From: Pyrus communis
Lineage: Eukaryota > Streptophyta > Magnoliopsida > Rosales > Rosaceae
Direction of reading: 5' to 3'
DNA length: 64,000 nucleotides
Assembly: GCF_963583255.1 (NCBI RefSeq)
Contig: NC_084817.1
Span: 10,360,121 to 10,424,120, forward strand
In this document: piece by piece, positions 12,177 to 23,901 of the stretch
How the letters are laid out: every line of letters begins with the position of its first letter
How positions within the stretch are numbered: position 1 is the stretch's first letter
Made by a program: the position numbers and the translations under genes
The notes under the pieces: model-generated
Told to the model about the DNA's origin: nothing
Database searches by the model: none
What the model saw: the letters and a program-made list of their open reading frames with translations, nothing else

Positions 12177-14213
12177 ATTGTTAGGATGTAAGATTACAGA
12201 AATTGGGATGTTTGATGACGATGAGTACTATTATTTATTGGTTGGTTTTGTGTTACGTGTGTTCCTTGTAGTAAGTAAGAGAAAGGGTGTCCATGTTTAC
12301 AGGCACCAGAAAAACTAATTCTTGTATATTGAGGAAAATGAAAATCTCATGATCCATTAAATTATTCTTATGGTTTCTACAATCTGTTCGTTTGAAATTG
12401 TTTCCCCCTTGATTTACAAGGTTAATAGATTAGGGTTACCTTAGCATAAATAGAAAACTCTTATGCTGCTAAACCTAGCAGCTATTTGTTCTTGAGAGAG
12501 ATTTCAGTCACTAACTAATGATTAATTTGTCATTCATGTTTAAAAATTAATAGTTTGTCATTAAGTAAACTTGTATTAATGTTCACGAAAATGATGTATT
12601 TAGACTTCAGTTAACAAAAGTTAGCTTCTATTGAATGTAGACTTTTTATGACTTCTAAAAAGTACATGAAAATCTTGTGGTATTCAATTATGACACTTTG
12701 TAAGTCTACAAAAATGCAAGTGTATCCAAAATTCGGTACTTTATATGATTTTAAAAGTCATGGATTTTGATAGACTTTTAGTGGCTTTATAGTAAGTTTT
12801 TTGTCCTAGCAAATCCAATCTCTCCCCAAAATTTTGGTGGATTTCATTTTTTCTAAATTCTCTAATGATACTCCACCATCCAGCGTAATATAATGGTTGT
12901 TACTATCACCACTTCTACCACCATGTCACAGCAATCATCACCACCCCCATCCCTACTCTTCCACCACCCCGACACTCACACAATCACCACCCCTAATATT
13001 ATTGCCGCCACCAAAGACACCATTTTTACTACTACCATCTTGCCAAAAATCACCACGTGACACTTCCACCACCATCATAGCCACACTATCACCTCATAGG
13101 ACTACTTTGTCATGGTCATGATCACTACTTCAATAATAAAAACTCGAAAAAAAAAATGATATTTACAACAAATGATCATTAAAAATTCCATAAAAATCCA
13201 CAAAGTTCAAAAAAAATTATCTCTTTAGAGTTCTGCAGAAGTCATTCATTTAACTCGTTTTTACCTTAAAAGTCTATTTATAAAAGTCTACAAAATTTTA
13301 TAGAGTTTATAATAGTCAATAAAAGCCTACTAAATCCGCGAAAGTGTATGAATTTAATTAAAAACTCAACAAAACTCCATATAAACTTTAACACTCCTAT
13401 ACTTATGCTCCAAAGTGCAAATGCAAAATCGCAATGTTCACTTATGTTTTAAGTGGTCTACGACTACCCTTTAGCTTAAGATATAGGGCAAGGGAAGGGA
13501 CATAAATTAGCGATAGACTGACACCTAAATGCAGTGGAAGTCATCACTTCGAGCTTGATTATGCTTAATTCAACCTGAGTTTTTGTTAAGTATTGCTATT
13601 TAAACACATAAAACTAATCATGCTATAGGAAGTCTCATCTCTATTGAAATTTGTCAGTTAATGTATCGATTTTGTTTGTTTGAACAACGATATTGTTTTC
13701 TATTTCTCTTTTCACTTGCTTCCCATTCTTAGTTTTCAATTTGTCTTCTACCCAGGTGAAATATGAATGACTTGTCCTATCAAAACTTTCAAGATTTACA
13801 TAGATGTTGGTAAGGGATTAGGATTCTTTCTTCCTCTATTGCCATCCCATTTCCTCTGCTCCTCTCATACTCTTCATTTTGTCTTTCTTTATATAAAGAA
13901 ATTAATACAAAATATTGACGTGATTTAATTGTGACTCTTCAAATAGAAAAAAAGAAATGAGAGAAAAAAAAAGTGGAGAGAATCCTAAACGGTTGGTAGG
14001 TCCATTCAGCTAGCAGACCCAGACACCCAAAAATACAGCCCAAAGATAAGCGGCTGGAGAAAACACGCGCGCATCGAGCACTTGCCAAGCAGCAATCTCC
14101 ATCCTCCACATCTCATCACATCACACGAATCAGATCAGATACCCTCCCGACTCTCTCCTACCCTCCCCAAATCTTCCCCCACAATTTCACGTCTACGATT
14201 AGGGTTTCTGAAA
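12177..14213. other. Intergenic region with repeat-rich centre; upstream of two genes
   Basis: 12177-12500 is the likely promoter side of the BAHD gene. 12600-13400 holds many AAAAGTCTAT/ATAGACTTTT words in both orientations, typical of a decayed non-autonomous DNA element. Inside it, 12895-13110 is a low-complexity CACC-rich tract. 13960-14213 is the probable 5' leader of the V-ATPase gene. No further gene is seen. Confidence 0.4.
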
Positions 14214-15656
14214 ATGTCAGGTGCAGCAGTAGTGGTGGGTTACTCGAGCTCCTGGGCACGCGCCCTCGTCCAGATCTCTCCCTACACTTTCTCCGCTATC
14301 GGCATCGCCGTCGCCATCGGCGTTTCTGTCCTCGGCGCCGCCTGGTTTTCCCTTTTCCTTGTTTCCTCTCCATTTCTTAATTAAAGTTCTAATGTTTGGA
14401 TTAATTACTGATGATGAATATAATTGGATGGAAATTAGGGGGATATATATAACTGGGAGCAGTTTGATCGGTGCAGCAATCAAGGCTCCTCGAATCACTT
14501 CTAAGAATCTCATTAGGTGATGAAATTTTCGGAATTTACTGCAATTTTGCTTGCATTTTCGTTTAATTTTAGCTTCTGCTAGTAGATTTGGAGTAATATA
14601 GCAAACTTATAGTAAATGTGAACCCCGGACAATTAGGATTATCTCGATGGTCTGGAGTAGCATCCCAGTAAATGAAATCGATAGTTGATTAAAAATCTTA
14701 ATTGAAAAATGGGTCGTGTTTTTATTCGCAAATGCACTTATAACTAGCTTGTTTAATTGATTGATGATGGAGAATTGTGCTATCTACTCGAACACGCCCA
14801 AAACTGTTTCTTAACAGTTAACACCAATGTGGGATTTTTGCTTGTCTCAACGATGCACCTTGAATATTTGAACTTTTACGTAACTCTGCTGATTGTGAAT
14901 TACTTAGTGTGAGATCAAGATGATGATGTTTCGCGACTGACTTGGACTGGATGTATTGGTTGTCTCAGTTTTATCTTTTGTGAACGGAAATTCTTAAAAC
15001 TAGCTGTGTTAATTGATTGATGGATGGAGAATTATGCTATTTATTTAAACCCTCGTAAAACCTGTTTCTTAACACAAATGTAGGAAATTTGCTTATTGTT
15101 AACGATGGACCTTGAATTTCTCTACTTTAATGTAGCACTGCTGGTTGTAAATTTTGAAGTGTGACATTAAGATGATCCAATTTGGGACTGACTTGGAATG
15201 GATGCATTTTCTGTCGCAGTGTTATTTTTTGTGAAGCTGTTGCTATATATGGTGTTATTGTTGCAATTATTCTACAAACAAAGTTGGAGAGTGTTCCAAC
15301 GTCAAAGATATATGCGCCCGAGTCTCTTAGAGCTGGATATGCAATCTTCGCCTCTGGGATTATCGTGGGCTTTGCCAACCTAGTCTGCGGGTTAATATCT
15401 TTATCCTTCTCTATCACGTTCCTGTATATGGAGTTTTGAAAATTTTCAATGACTATACAATATGATGATTTTGTTGTGATTTTGTGACAGGTTATGTGTG
15501 GGAATTATTGGAAGCAGCTGTGCATTGTCTGATGCCCAAAACTCCTCACTTTTTGTGAAGATCCTTGTGATTGAGATCTTCGGCAGCGCACTTGGATTGT
15601 TCGGAGTCATTGTGGGAATCATAATGTCAGCTCAAGCAACATGGCCTTCGAAATGA
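14214..15656 (+). CDS. VHA-c'': V-type proton ATPase 21 kDa proteolipid subunit c''
   Basis: Four exons, 14214-14344, 14439-14516, 15220-15390 and 15491-15656, splice in frame with GT-AG introns to give 181 residues, the usual size for c''. It is a membrane rotor-ring subunit of the vacuolar H+-ATPase that carries protons through the V0 sector of tonoplast and endomembranes. Conserved text includes [26 protein letters not shown], the proton-carrying region [13 protein letters not shown] with its Glu, [12 protein letters not shown] and [13 protein letters not shown]. Four to five hydrophobic helices are evident. The start lies in AAAATGTC, directly before the conserved N-terminus. All key residues are present and the gene looks functional. 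Confidence 0.96.
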
Positions 15657-16126
15657 TGATTCCGTTGCTCGGTAAAACTTGGCATCACATTACAACAGTG
15701 TTACGTGCATGCGCGAATGAATTCTGTAATTTGTTCTTTTCATCATTAGTGATAGGAATGTTAAAACTGCTTGGAGATACCATCTTGCCCTATTGTATCA
15801 ATCTTAGGCTGTATTTAATCTGTTGGGAATGAGTTATGGGAGAATGAGTTAGGCATTTCCTCATTCATGGTGGTAAACAATTTTATCTTAGTTTTGAACG
15901 AATAACAGAATGATCTTTGTATGCATCGATTAAGGTCGTTTTCTATACAGCTTTGTTTCGAATGCTCAATATTGTGTTCAAATAGTTTCAGGTTCAAACT
16001 CTAACACGTGCATATACAAAGATCGAACAATACTCAGAACGGATATCATGCTTTATTGGCTACAGAGCAACGGAATCGGAATCAGGACGATCTGTCTTGA
16101 CGATTATCCGGTGCATAACATTTGAA
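15657..16126. other. Convergent intergenic spacer
   Basis: 470 bp between the stops of the V-ATPase gene (+) and the monooxygenase pseudogene (-). It should hold both 3' UTRs. No other feature is seen. Confidence 0.6.
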
Positions 16127-17433
16127 TTAAAGTAGTATGGATGGAACATCGGTGAAAAAGGGCATGAGTTTCTGCTGAAGCTTGTGACACTCTTCTGGGT
16201 TAGCGGTCTCGGGGTTGAAAAGTTGGCGATCAGGAAGAACAAGGCCTTGTTTAATCCGACCCATTCGCTTTGCATGCAAGACTTGTTTACGCACGACTGG
16301 TAATCGAATTGATTCATATTCTTCAAGAGCAAATTGCAAATCTTCTGCTCCCCACTTCTTCAAGCAGTGACCTAGCACCACAGCATCTAGCACCGACATG
16401 TTCGTGCTTCTTAAGGCATGAGGAGTTGTGGGGTGAGCTGCATCTCCAACTAGTACCACATTGTCCCAGTAAATTTGTTCCAAGGGATCGCTGTCGTATA
16501 TGGCATTGATGAAAGGCTCTTTTGTTTCTCTGATCACTCTCACAAACTCCGGAAGCCACATTTTCTCTGCTTCTTTGTGCATACTCTGGATCATGTCGCG
16601 GCTCGCCTTCATGGTCATCGAGTTAGGCTTCAGACCAGGTTCGGGTTGATGGACGTACCAAATCCAATTCAGCCTTCGGTTTGGAAGCTCATACAGCATA
16701 GTGTGAGTCCCAGAACCTAAGCCAAAGTACAAGCATTTTCCAAGCTCAGGGTATTCCCTTCGGATGCCGGTTATGGTTTCTGAATTCTCATTTCCTGCAA
16801 AATCAAGCACCCCTCTCCATGTGCAATAACCCGAATACCTAAAGCAGCACACACAAGATCACTACACACCACAAGCTCAAAATATGAAAGTTTTCATGAA
16901 AATGGTTGACACTTGACAGTAACAAACCTCAGTTTATGGTCAGGAACAAAACTTTGGCGGATGGAAGAGAGACATCCATCTGCTGCAACGAGCAAATCAC
17001 TGATGATTTCGATGACTTCATTGGTTTCATGGGATGAAGCCTTCACTATAACTAAAAACTTGTCACTAGATATGGAGAAAGATAGGAAACGGTGACCCCA
17101 AAGAAATAGGTTTGGTGGAAATGCATTGTATAGAAGAGCATGTAGGTCACCCCAATGTCCTGCTCAACAGTTCAACTCCTCATCTCTAGTTAGTGTCCAT
17201 TTCAACTTTTTCTCACCATCTATGGCATCATTCTAGCAATAAAAAATTTCGAGCTTGTTAGAAAACTAACAAATCACAGTTTAACACATGTGAACAAATT
17301 TTTTTACTTTTACGAGTTACTTTTGCATAAGTGTCATCAGCATTCAAATTACAGACCAACAAAATAGAATTGAGGAATTGTGTTTTGTACTTGATCAATT
17401 GTAAAGGGCAGAGTGGTCTGGCAAAGAAGCTCA

Positions 17434-19239
17434 AGCCATCTCCAATCGAGGGCCAAAGGGCCAAATGACTCGTTTTAGCCCTATCACAAAAAACCGTCTC
17501 CAACCGAGGGCCAAAGGGCTATAGGCTCAAACATAATTTATTATTTAAATTTAAAAACTACAATAACTTAAATTTAAAAATAGCAACTTAAATTTAAAAA
17601 CTACAACTTATATTTAAAAACTACAAATTAAATTTTAAAACGACAAATTAAATTTTAAAACAACATTAATTTAAATTTAAAAACTACAACTACTTAAATT
17701 TAATATCCATAATCAACATCATCTTCATCATCTATCATTATAGGAGTATAGTTAGAGGTAAATAACTGTTGTTGGGTCATAATTTCTTCTTTTTTTCCTA
17801 TGAAAATAGGCCTGACTCATTAGAGTGTAATTCAAAGTGTTCATTTCCATATTCTTATCATCCATCTCTTCTTGTATTTGTTTGGCCCGTTCTTCATGCC
17901 TGCGGTTCCTTTCTTCCGCCTTAAGGGCAGTTTGCTCCACCATTAATCACAATGAGGCCACCACTTCTTGTTAAGCGACGTAATCATCATTTGCTTTGCC
18001 CTTTTCCTTCAACTTTCATGCCTTGTTTCGTCCCATAGCCCTAGGTATGGAATCTTCACCCGAAGACGGATTTTCTACCCTTATTTGTTGAATTGTAGGA
18101 GATCCATCTTCATCCATATCTACAGCTGAGGATGCAATTCCAAACACCGATGTAGGACTTACTCTATGTTGAGGTGGACCTTCAAATAACACCTACCCTT
18201 TACAAATTTCCCACTGTGAAACTGAAGGGGTTCGAGCTACCCTCCATATACAATTCCTCCGCTTGGCGTACCTAGAAAATATAATTACAAAAATTAAAGG
18301 AAATTAATTTATGAAATTAAATGTAATATAATTAAATGTATTTACAAAAATTAAAGGAAAGTAATTGATGAAATTAAATGTAATATAATTAAATATTTAA
18401 AATAAATTGTGAAAACACTTACTTCGTCGTAGTAGTTAGTGTCGCTTTCATGTCTACTACTGCGGCTGCTAACAGTGCTTGATGCCATTTGTTCAAACTT
18501 GGGTGAAGATGTTTCTTCCATCTTGAAGAACAACTCTCATGGTTTCGGACATTCAGTAGAGTAGTGTCTTCATAGAACTCTAAGTATTTTTTGGATACAC
18601 GAGTCCAAACACCTTCACTTGTTTAAGAACTCCCCCTCACACTATCTTTCGACACCTATCTATAAGCCTTGCAAAGAGCTTCATCTTCTTTTCGGGTCCA
18701 AGTCCTACCTTTTATTGCAGATGAGGCCTTTTGCAAATTATTGAAATAATTGAAGGAAATATTTTTGAAAGATGTAAGAAAATATGAGAATTGAAATGGT
18801 GTAGGAATGGTGAAAATTTTGTGAGGAATGTGAATGAATGGTTTAGGTATTTATAGGAAAAAAATTAAAATTTTTAAGAATTTGAAAAAAAAAAAAAAAA
18901 AAAACAATTGGCCCAAAAACCAAAAATAAAAAAATAAAAAAATAAATTTTGAATCCAACTGTAACTGACATCAGCTAGCAGTTGGATTTCAAAATTTGTT
19001 AAAGAATTCCTGTTGGATATAACTGATAGGATTAATAACAATGATGTAAGTTATATCCGACAGCAATTCTTAAATTCCTGGCCCAGCTTGGGGCTGACTC
19101 CTTTGGGCTAGCAGATTGGCCCTTTGGCACTTTCAGATTCCGTGGGCTCACGAGTCCTCTGCCCTAACCCTTGGTTAGAGACGGTTTTCGGATTATTTTC
19201 GGCCCTCTAACCCTCTGGATCCTTCGATTGGAGATGGCC
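17434..19239 (-). mobile_element. PIF/Harbinger-like TIR transposon, 1806 bp, inserted in an exon
   Basis: Ends are AGCCATCTCCAATCGA at the left and, reversed, GGCCATCTCCAATCGA at the right. They are bracketed by the 3-bp repeat TCA at 17431-17433 and 19240-19242. Removing the element and one TCA restores an uninterrupted reading frame in the host gene (Asp-Pro-Glu-Leu-Leu), which proves the limits. Inside, on the minus strand, lies a decayed Myb/NAM-associated gene (next entry). No DDE transposase is seen, so it is non-autonomous. The superfamily is inferred from the 3-bp duplication and cargo. Confidence 0.8.
17750..18720 (-). pseudogene. Myb/SANT-like and NAM-associated domain ORF of the Harbinger-like element
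   Basis: Reading the minus strand from about 18715: GRTWTRKEDEALCKAYR, then ESCSSRWKKHLHPSLNKW, an intron at about 18440-18270, IPRAMGRNKA, LMVEQTALKAEERNRRH and AYFHRKKRR. This order (trihelix/SANT-like DNA-binding part, then the charged C-terminal NAM-associated region) is that of the second ORF of plant PIF/Harbinger transposons, whose product helps nuclear import and binding by the transposase. Several in-frame stops (after KAYR, GSS, NKA, VA) and a frame change show that it is dead. Confidence 0.65.
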
Positions 19240-19445
19240 TCAGGGTCTTGAATCCATGACTGGATGAGTCTGAGAGAGAGAGGGTCAAGGCCAAGTCCTG
19301 CCCCAGTTTGGCTTCCTGTTGGGGGAGCATGTGATTTCTCCACCACCAAAACGTTCCACCCTGCTAATACGAGCGTATGGGCGCATGATACCCCTGCGAT
19401 GCTCCCTCCCACTGTTACTGCCTTGGGTTTTTTCTTCAGACTCAT

Positions 19446-19846
19446 CTCTCTCTCTCTCTCTATAGAGGTGAAGAGAGTTCTCTTTTTTCTTGTTTTGCTT
19501 GTGAACTGAAGAAGGATGGGCAGTCAGTAGAAGACGATAAGAGTTTTACAGCACAGAGACATTGAATATCGTTTTGGACTCTTGATTGTGGAGTTATATA
19601 AAGTATGAAGACAAATAACGGGTACGCCAGCAAACATTATATTTTTTAATCTGGAATTTTGCTTTAATTTGTCAAATTTAAAAGTATTGTGGTCAATCCA
19701 ACGGTGGACATCAAATCAGCGGCTGCAAACATCCTACATCCTCATCCTCAGACACTGAATATTCTCCCTCTTCATTGGAGTCTCCAACCTCTCTCCGCTT
19801 TCCCAAATTTCCACCATTCTCGTTACTACTGTAGAGATTAGACTCT

Positions 19847-19879
<33 letters not shown>

Positions 19880-19899
19880 TAGCTATCTCGGCTTAAAGC
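19446..19899. promoter_or_regulatory. Putative bidirectional promoter, 454 bp
   Basis: This is the only DNA between the divergent starts of the monooxygenase (-) at 19445 and the plastid-type gene (+) at 19900. It has CT/GA tracts on both sides: CTCTCTCT near 19446-19462 and a (GA)n run at 19846-19875 just upstream of the plus-strand ATG. Such GA/CT tracts are common in plant 5' leaders and core promoters. No clear TATA box was found for the plus-strand gene. Confidence 0.5.
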
Positions 19900-20023
19900 A
19901 TGTCGTTTTGCTCCTCCCTGCCATCTCCCCACTCTCTGTTTCTCCTTTCCAAAACCAAATCTCCAAGCTCTCGATTCAGAGCTTGCGCTGCTGACGTTCC
20001 TGATTTCCTCTCAGCCGATTGGT

Positions 20024-20066
<43 letters not shown>

Positions 20067-21586
20067 TATTGATTGATATATAACTGATGACGATCTTGAA
20101 ATTTGCAGGCTGGAATCCCGGAAGAAGAGGCCCTTTGGCCCCAGATTAAACGTAATCATCTCACCATATGGAAAAATAAATGATTTCATTCGTTGAAGTT
20201 CCTCTCTCTGTTTATGTGATATAATTTGTTGACTTGTGTTCTAGTTTAGCGCAGAAGAAGCTGTTCAGCATCAGCTGGATGCCCTCAAGTACAACGATCA
20301 ACCCCGCCCCGATTATGGCATCGAGGTCATGTACAGGGTAAACTTTCTCATTTTCTTCTTCTTTTTTGGGTTGGATTTATTTTTGACACGAAGAAATAGG
20401 GTTGGCTTTGGATTCTTAATGTTTTGTTTCCTGGTTTCCTCTGTTCATAGTTTGCTGGGTTTGATCCTTTTGAGAGGTCCACCTATTTCGGCCCATTCTT
20501 TGATTTGGGGCAGGTTGGTGCAATGCTGTATTTTTCAAATGATTTCCGCACGCCTTTTTTCTCCTTCTGCATAACCCTGTTAATTCTTGCTTCTCCTTGG
20601 ATTTATTCATTCCAAAGTCCAAGTAAACAGGGGTGTGCATGGGAAGGAAAAATCTGCGGAAATTACTCCCCCTAGTGATATTTGTAGCTCATGGTTTTCT
20701 CTTGGTTGGGTGATTCGCTATGTGTGCAGTTTGAACGATTTAGGCGAATTTTTCACCATTCAACATATAGAGTGTTGTTATGTCATAAAGAGAGGAAGAT
20801 GTTGAGCAGTTTATTTGTGGAGGAGGTATGAGTACGTTGATTGATTCCGCTAACAAACTTATATGTGATGTAACTTTGAGCTAACTTAGAGTTGCCATAC
20901 TAGACTCGAGTCCTCTGGTGTTGTTACACGTTTAATTGCATTTCTAATTCGATATCTTTGTTGAATGAATTGCGACTGCGAACTAGAACCTATTCAAGCA
21001 GCGGGTTTGGATAAGAGGATGTCGGCCAGAGGAAGAAGAAATATTTCAATTCACAATGGTTCAGGTTAGTGAAGATGTTTTCGCTTTGCAAAGTTTCTTA
21101 AGGGGAATAGATGAATGATGAACATGTCATATTTACGAGGCAACAAAACATGCATATAAGTTGTGTTGTAAAACCTGTGGACATATTCTGAATACTGGAT
21201 TTCACACCCCACCAAAACGGAAAAAGTATAGGAATCCACTGGTTGCTGTATCCAACCAAAAAATAATGTCTGCCGTCTGCAATGCTTCACGGCAGGCATG
21301 GTCTGTAAAGCGTAATATGGAACTGGATAGTCGGTAGAGTGCTAGTCAAGGAACTATTATTGAATCCGAAAGTACGACTGTGATTTTGATTTTGTAAACT
21401 AGGTTACCCTTATATCGATATGGATCATATGCGTTTTATACGATTGAACTATGGAAACTGTAGTTATACCTGTATTGATCTGTAGCTTCTTGTTGGCAGA
21501 GGGTTGGAGGGTCATGGGATGGTTATTGGCTGACGGAGAGTGTACTTCACGACGGAGATGCTTTTGCCGGTGGTTTGGCTTATTGA
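19900..21586 (+). CDS. Conserved plastid-type protein of unknown function, 193 aa
   Basis: Seven exons, 19900-20021, 20109-20151, 20245-20337, 20451-20513, 20730-20825, 20987-21064 and 21500-21586, all with GT-AG borders and correct phase, give 193 residues. The first 30 or so are rich in Ser, Leu and basic residues (MSFCSSLPSPHS), as in a chloroplast transit peptide. The mature part has conserved-looking blocks: KRPFGPRLNFSAEEA, YNDQPRPDYGIEVMYRFAG, FERSTYFGPFFDLGQ, EEEEIFQFTMVQ and GGSWDGYWLTES. I recall similar unnamed chloroplast proteins in other plants but cannot name a function or domain family. There are no membrane segments. Intron 1 opens with a long (CT)n run. The gene looks intact. 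Confidence 0.85.
20026..20061. repeat. (CT)n microsatellite in intron 1
   Basis: About 18 CT units starting four bases after the donor site of intron 1 of the plastid-type gene. The similar (GA)n run at 19846-19875 is in its leader. Confidence 0.9.
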
Positions 21587-22286
21587 ACATTCAAGGCAGC
21601 TATCGATCGACGATCACTCTAACAGAGACATTTGCTCACGCACTGCCAACCTTCCAATTTGTACATATGGAAAAATAAGCAAAGTTGTTGTAATGTCTAA
21701 TACGATGTAGTTCGTATATCAAGTATTGTAAACTCCGGAAGCAGCATGTATCTTTCCTCCTCGTACGTCTGGTCTGCCCCAACTCTTGAGAAATAGTTGG
21801 AGGAAAGGAACTTCAGATGATTCATAGTAATACATTGTAACCGAAGAGATTTTACGTTATTCATTCAGTTTCCGTTTCTTCCACCTGTTGTACCGAGTGC
21901 GAAAATACAGAGAACAAAGCAGAAAATAAATCATCAAAAGAGTGATGTCCATTCATCCCTGCATGCGTGGTGCCTGCTTACAGAATTGCATTTCCAAAAT
22001 AACAACACACTTCATAAAGAAAAGCCAGAAAGGGTTTTGTTAACGTGCCGGAAACCCTTACTTGGCCGTGAAATTATGAAATTTTCCATATGATCGTGAG
22101 CTAATCCGATAAAAAACCAACAATCATTTCACCGGAAACATCGCAGATGAACCGTTACATAACTCAGCTTCCAATAAATTTTAGCTAGTTCATAACTCTT
22201 AACAACTAGACAACATCCAGCATAATTGAGGAATAAAACAGACCAAAATTTAATGGAACAGCACCCCATTTGATGGCTTTGACATG
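21587..22286. other. Convergent intergenic spacer
   Basis: 700 bp between the stop codons of the plastid-type gene (+) and NAA50 (-). It is expected to contain both 3' UTRs. Nothing else is recognised. Confidence 0.6.
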
Positions 22287-23901
22287 TTATTTCTTTGTCT
22301 GAGTAATATACTTGGTGAGCACATAGCAGTCTGGAGGGGTAATGTTCGTGTAATAATTCTGGATGGTTTCCGTGATTTCGAACCCAAATTTCTTATAGAA
22401 GTTTATGGCGTCCTCATTGTTTGTCTGAACATGCAAGTAAATTTCGGAAATATTTTGCTTGGCGCACAGATCAAGAGAATGGTTCAACAGTTGTTTACCT
22501 GCAAAAATCCCAGAACTTAGATCAGAAAATTTGCACAGTTGTAAATATCCAGATTAAGCCAACATTTACCAGTCGACAGAACCACCACAAAGCAGGAGAC
22601 TTCTTGACAACTCAAGTTTGTATTCAGAAGGCAAACTTAATCAAAGCATGGATCATGTATTTCGACCACAATGCCACACCAAAGTTATAATATGAAGAAC
22701 ATTGCTTGCTTACCAATGCCTAGTCCACGGTACGGTGCTAAAACTCCCAATGTCATGATGTACACGCGGACAGCTCCATTTTCCTTTTTCTCAAGCCGGC
22801 ATGCAATTGCACCAACGCATATATCACTGAAATATGCTGTATACAAATAATAGCAGGAATTAAACTTTAAACTTTCATACTGTTTGTCACTTTGGCAAGT
22901 AGTCAACTCCAGCATAGTCACGAGTGCTAAAGAAGGAAAAAAAAATCTGAAGGATGATAAATCAAGGGTATAGCTACACAATAAGTTTGTAATCGTGTTT
23001 ACATATGATTATCAATCTATTTTTAGACCATATATGCAGATTCATTGAGAAATCATAAGAAATGGACTTCGATGGCTCAGCGAATAAGCTTGTTAAATAA
23101 TAGTCTCAGCACATACAATTCATAACAGGATACCTTCAAAAATGCCCAAGCCACTGTCCCACCCACTTCTTCATTCATAATGACCCTCTTTGCATGCATA
23201 ATAGAACATAACTCATCAAAGAAGACATATAATTTTGTTGTTGAAGAACTGATAAAAATCCAGGGGATAGCTAATCACTTAAGTACCTCACCGATGCTGC
23301 ATCCCTGACATACCAATAAGTTTTCATCCTCAATTTACTTGTACAATTGTGTTGTCGACATTCTTCAAAAGTGTATCCAAATCCAAGTGACCAAACCCAG
23401 CATTTCCAAATGCAATGAGCTAAAGCCCAATATTTCCCAGCACGACCCGTAAACAAATTCCATTTCGGATGACCCGAAGCAAACAAACAACAAGGAAGAC
23501 TATGAAATACGCAGAACGAACAGAAACCACGAAATACACAAAGATTTTACAAAATAAGCAAGAACCACAAGACATTTCAGGGAATTTGCATAAAATCTAC
23601 ATTAGTAACACAAAACAAGCAAACCCAGAAAATGTTATGCAAAATTAGACAAAACCCAGAACATGTTATGCAAAATTAAACAAAAACCCTAAACAAAACC
23701 CAGAAATATTATGCACAAATAAGGAAGACCCAGAATCGAAGCTTAACCTAGCTTGGTGAAATCGCCGGAAGCAAGGGCATCGGCGTAGTACTTGTCGTTG
23801 TAGCGAACTGGGAAGAGGGCAGTGTTGAGCTTCTTCAGCTGCATCACGTTCTTGTCTCTCAGCCCGTCCAGCGAGCTTTGGACCTCGCGCCCGGCCCCCA
23901 T
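22287..23901 (-). CDS. NAA50: N-alpha-acetyltransferase 50 (NatE catalytic subunit)
   Basis: Three exons on the complement, 23748-23901, 22714-22836 and 22287-22498, splice in frame to 162 residues, matching the family's length of about 165. It is a GNAT-fold enzyme that transfers acetyl from acetyl-CoA to the N-terminal amine of proteins beginning with Met, at the ribosome with the NatA complex. Visible features: MGAGREV start, LNTALFPVRYNDKYY (peptide-binding segment), SDICVGAIACRLE, VYIMTLGVLAPYRGLGIG containing the acetyl-CoA loop RGLGIG, HVQTNNEDAINFYKKFGFE and NYYTNITPPDCYVL. All splice sites are canonical. A (GA)n run lies just upstream at 23938-23955. The gene appears functional. Confidence 0.96.

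Larger units (their letters stand above)
16127..19445 (-). pseudogene. FAD-dependent monooxygenase (PHBH/UbiH fold), disrupted allele
   Basis: Exons on the complement are 19243-19445 plus 17391-17433 (exon 1, split by a transposon), 16928-17232 and 16127-16838. Without the insertion they splice in frame to 420 codons. The product would be a flavoprotein hydroxylase like those annotated as zeaxanthin-epoxidase-like or salicylate-hydroxylase-like; the substrate is unknown. Motifs: VGGSIAGVSCAH Rossmann FAD site near the start, LVAADGCLSSIR (the DG motif) and VLVGDAAHP near 313-320. Two lesions are visible. A 1806-bp TIR element with TCA on both sides interrupts codon 68-69 of exon 1. A TGA at 17164-17166 replaces a probable Arg codon (ELNC*AGHW) at codon 105. 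The rest of the frame and all splice sites are clean, so both lesions look young. Confidence 0.85.

Noticed and set aside
12897..13121. Pro/Ser/Thr-rich open frame
   Set aside because: Translation of a CACC-rich low-complexity tract inside a repeat region; no coding signature.
17434..19239. Possibility that the transposon is removed as an intron of the monooxygenase gene
   Set aside because: The element ends carry no GT/AG at the coding junction and the TCA duplication would remain. The second exon also carries a nonsense codon.
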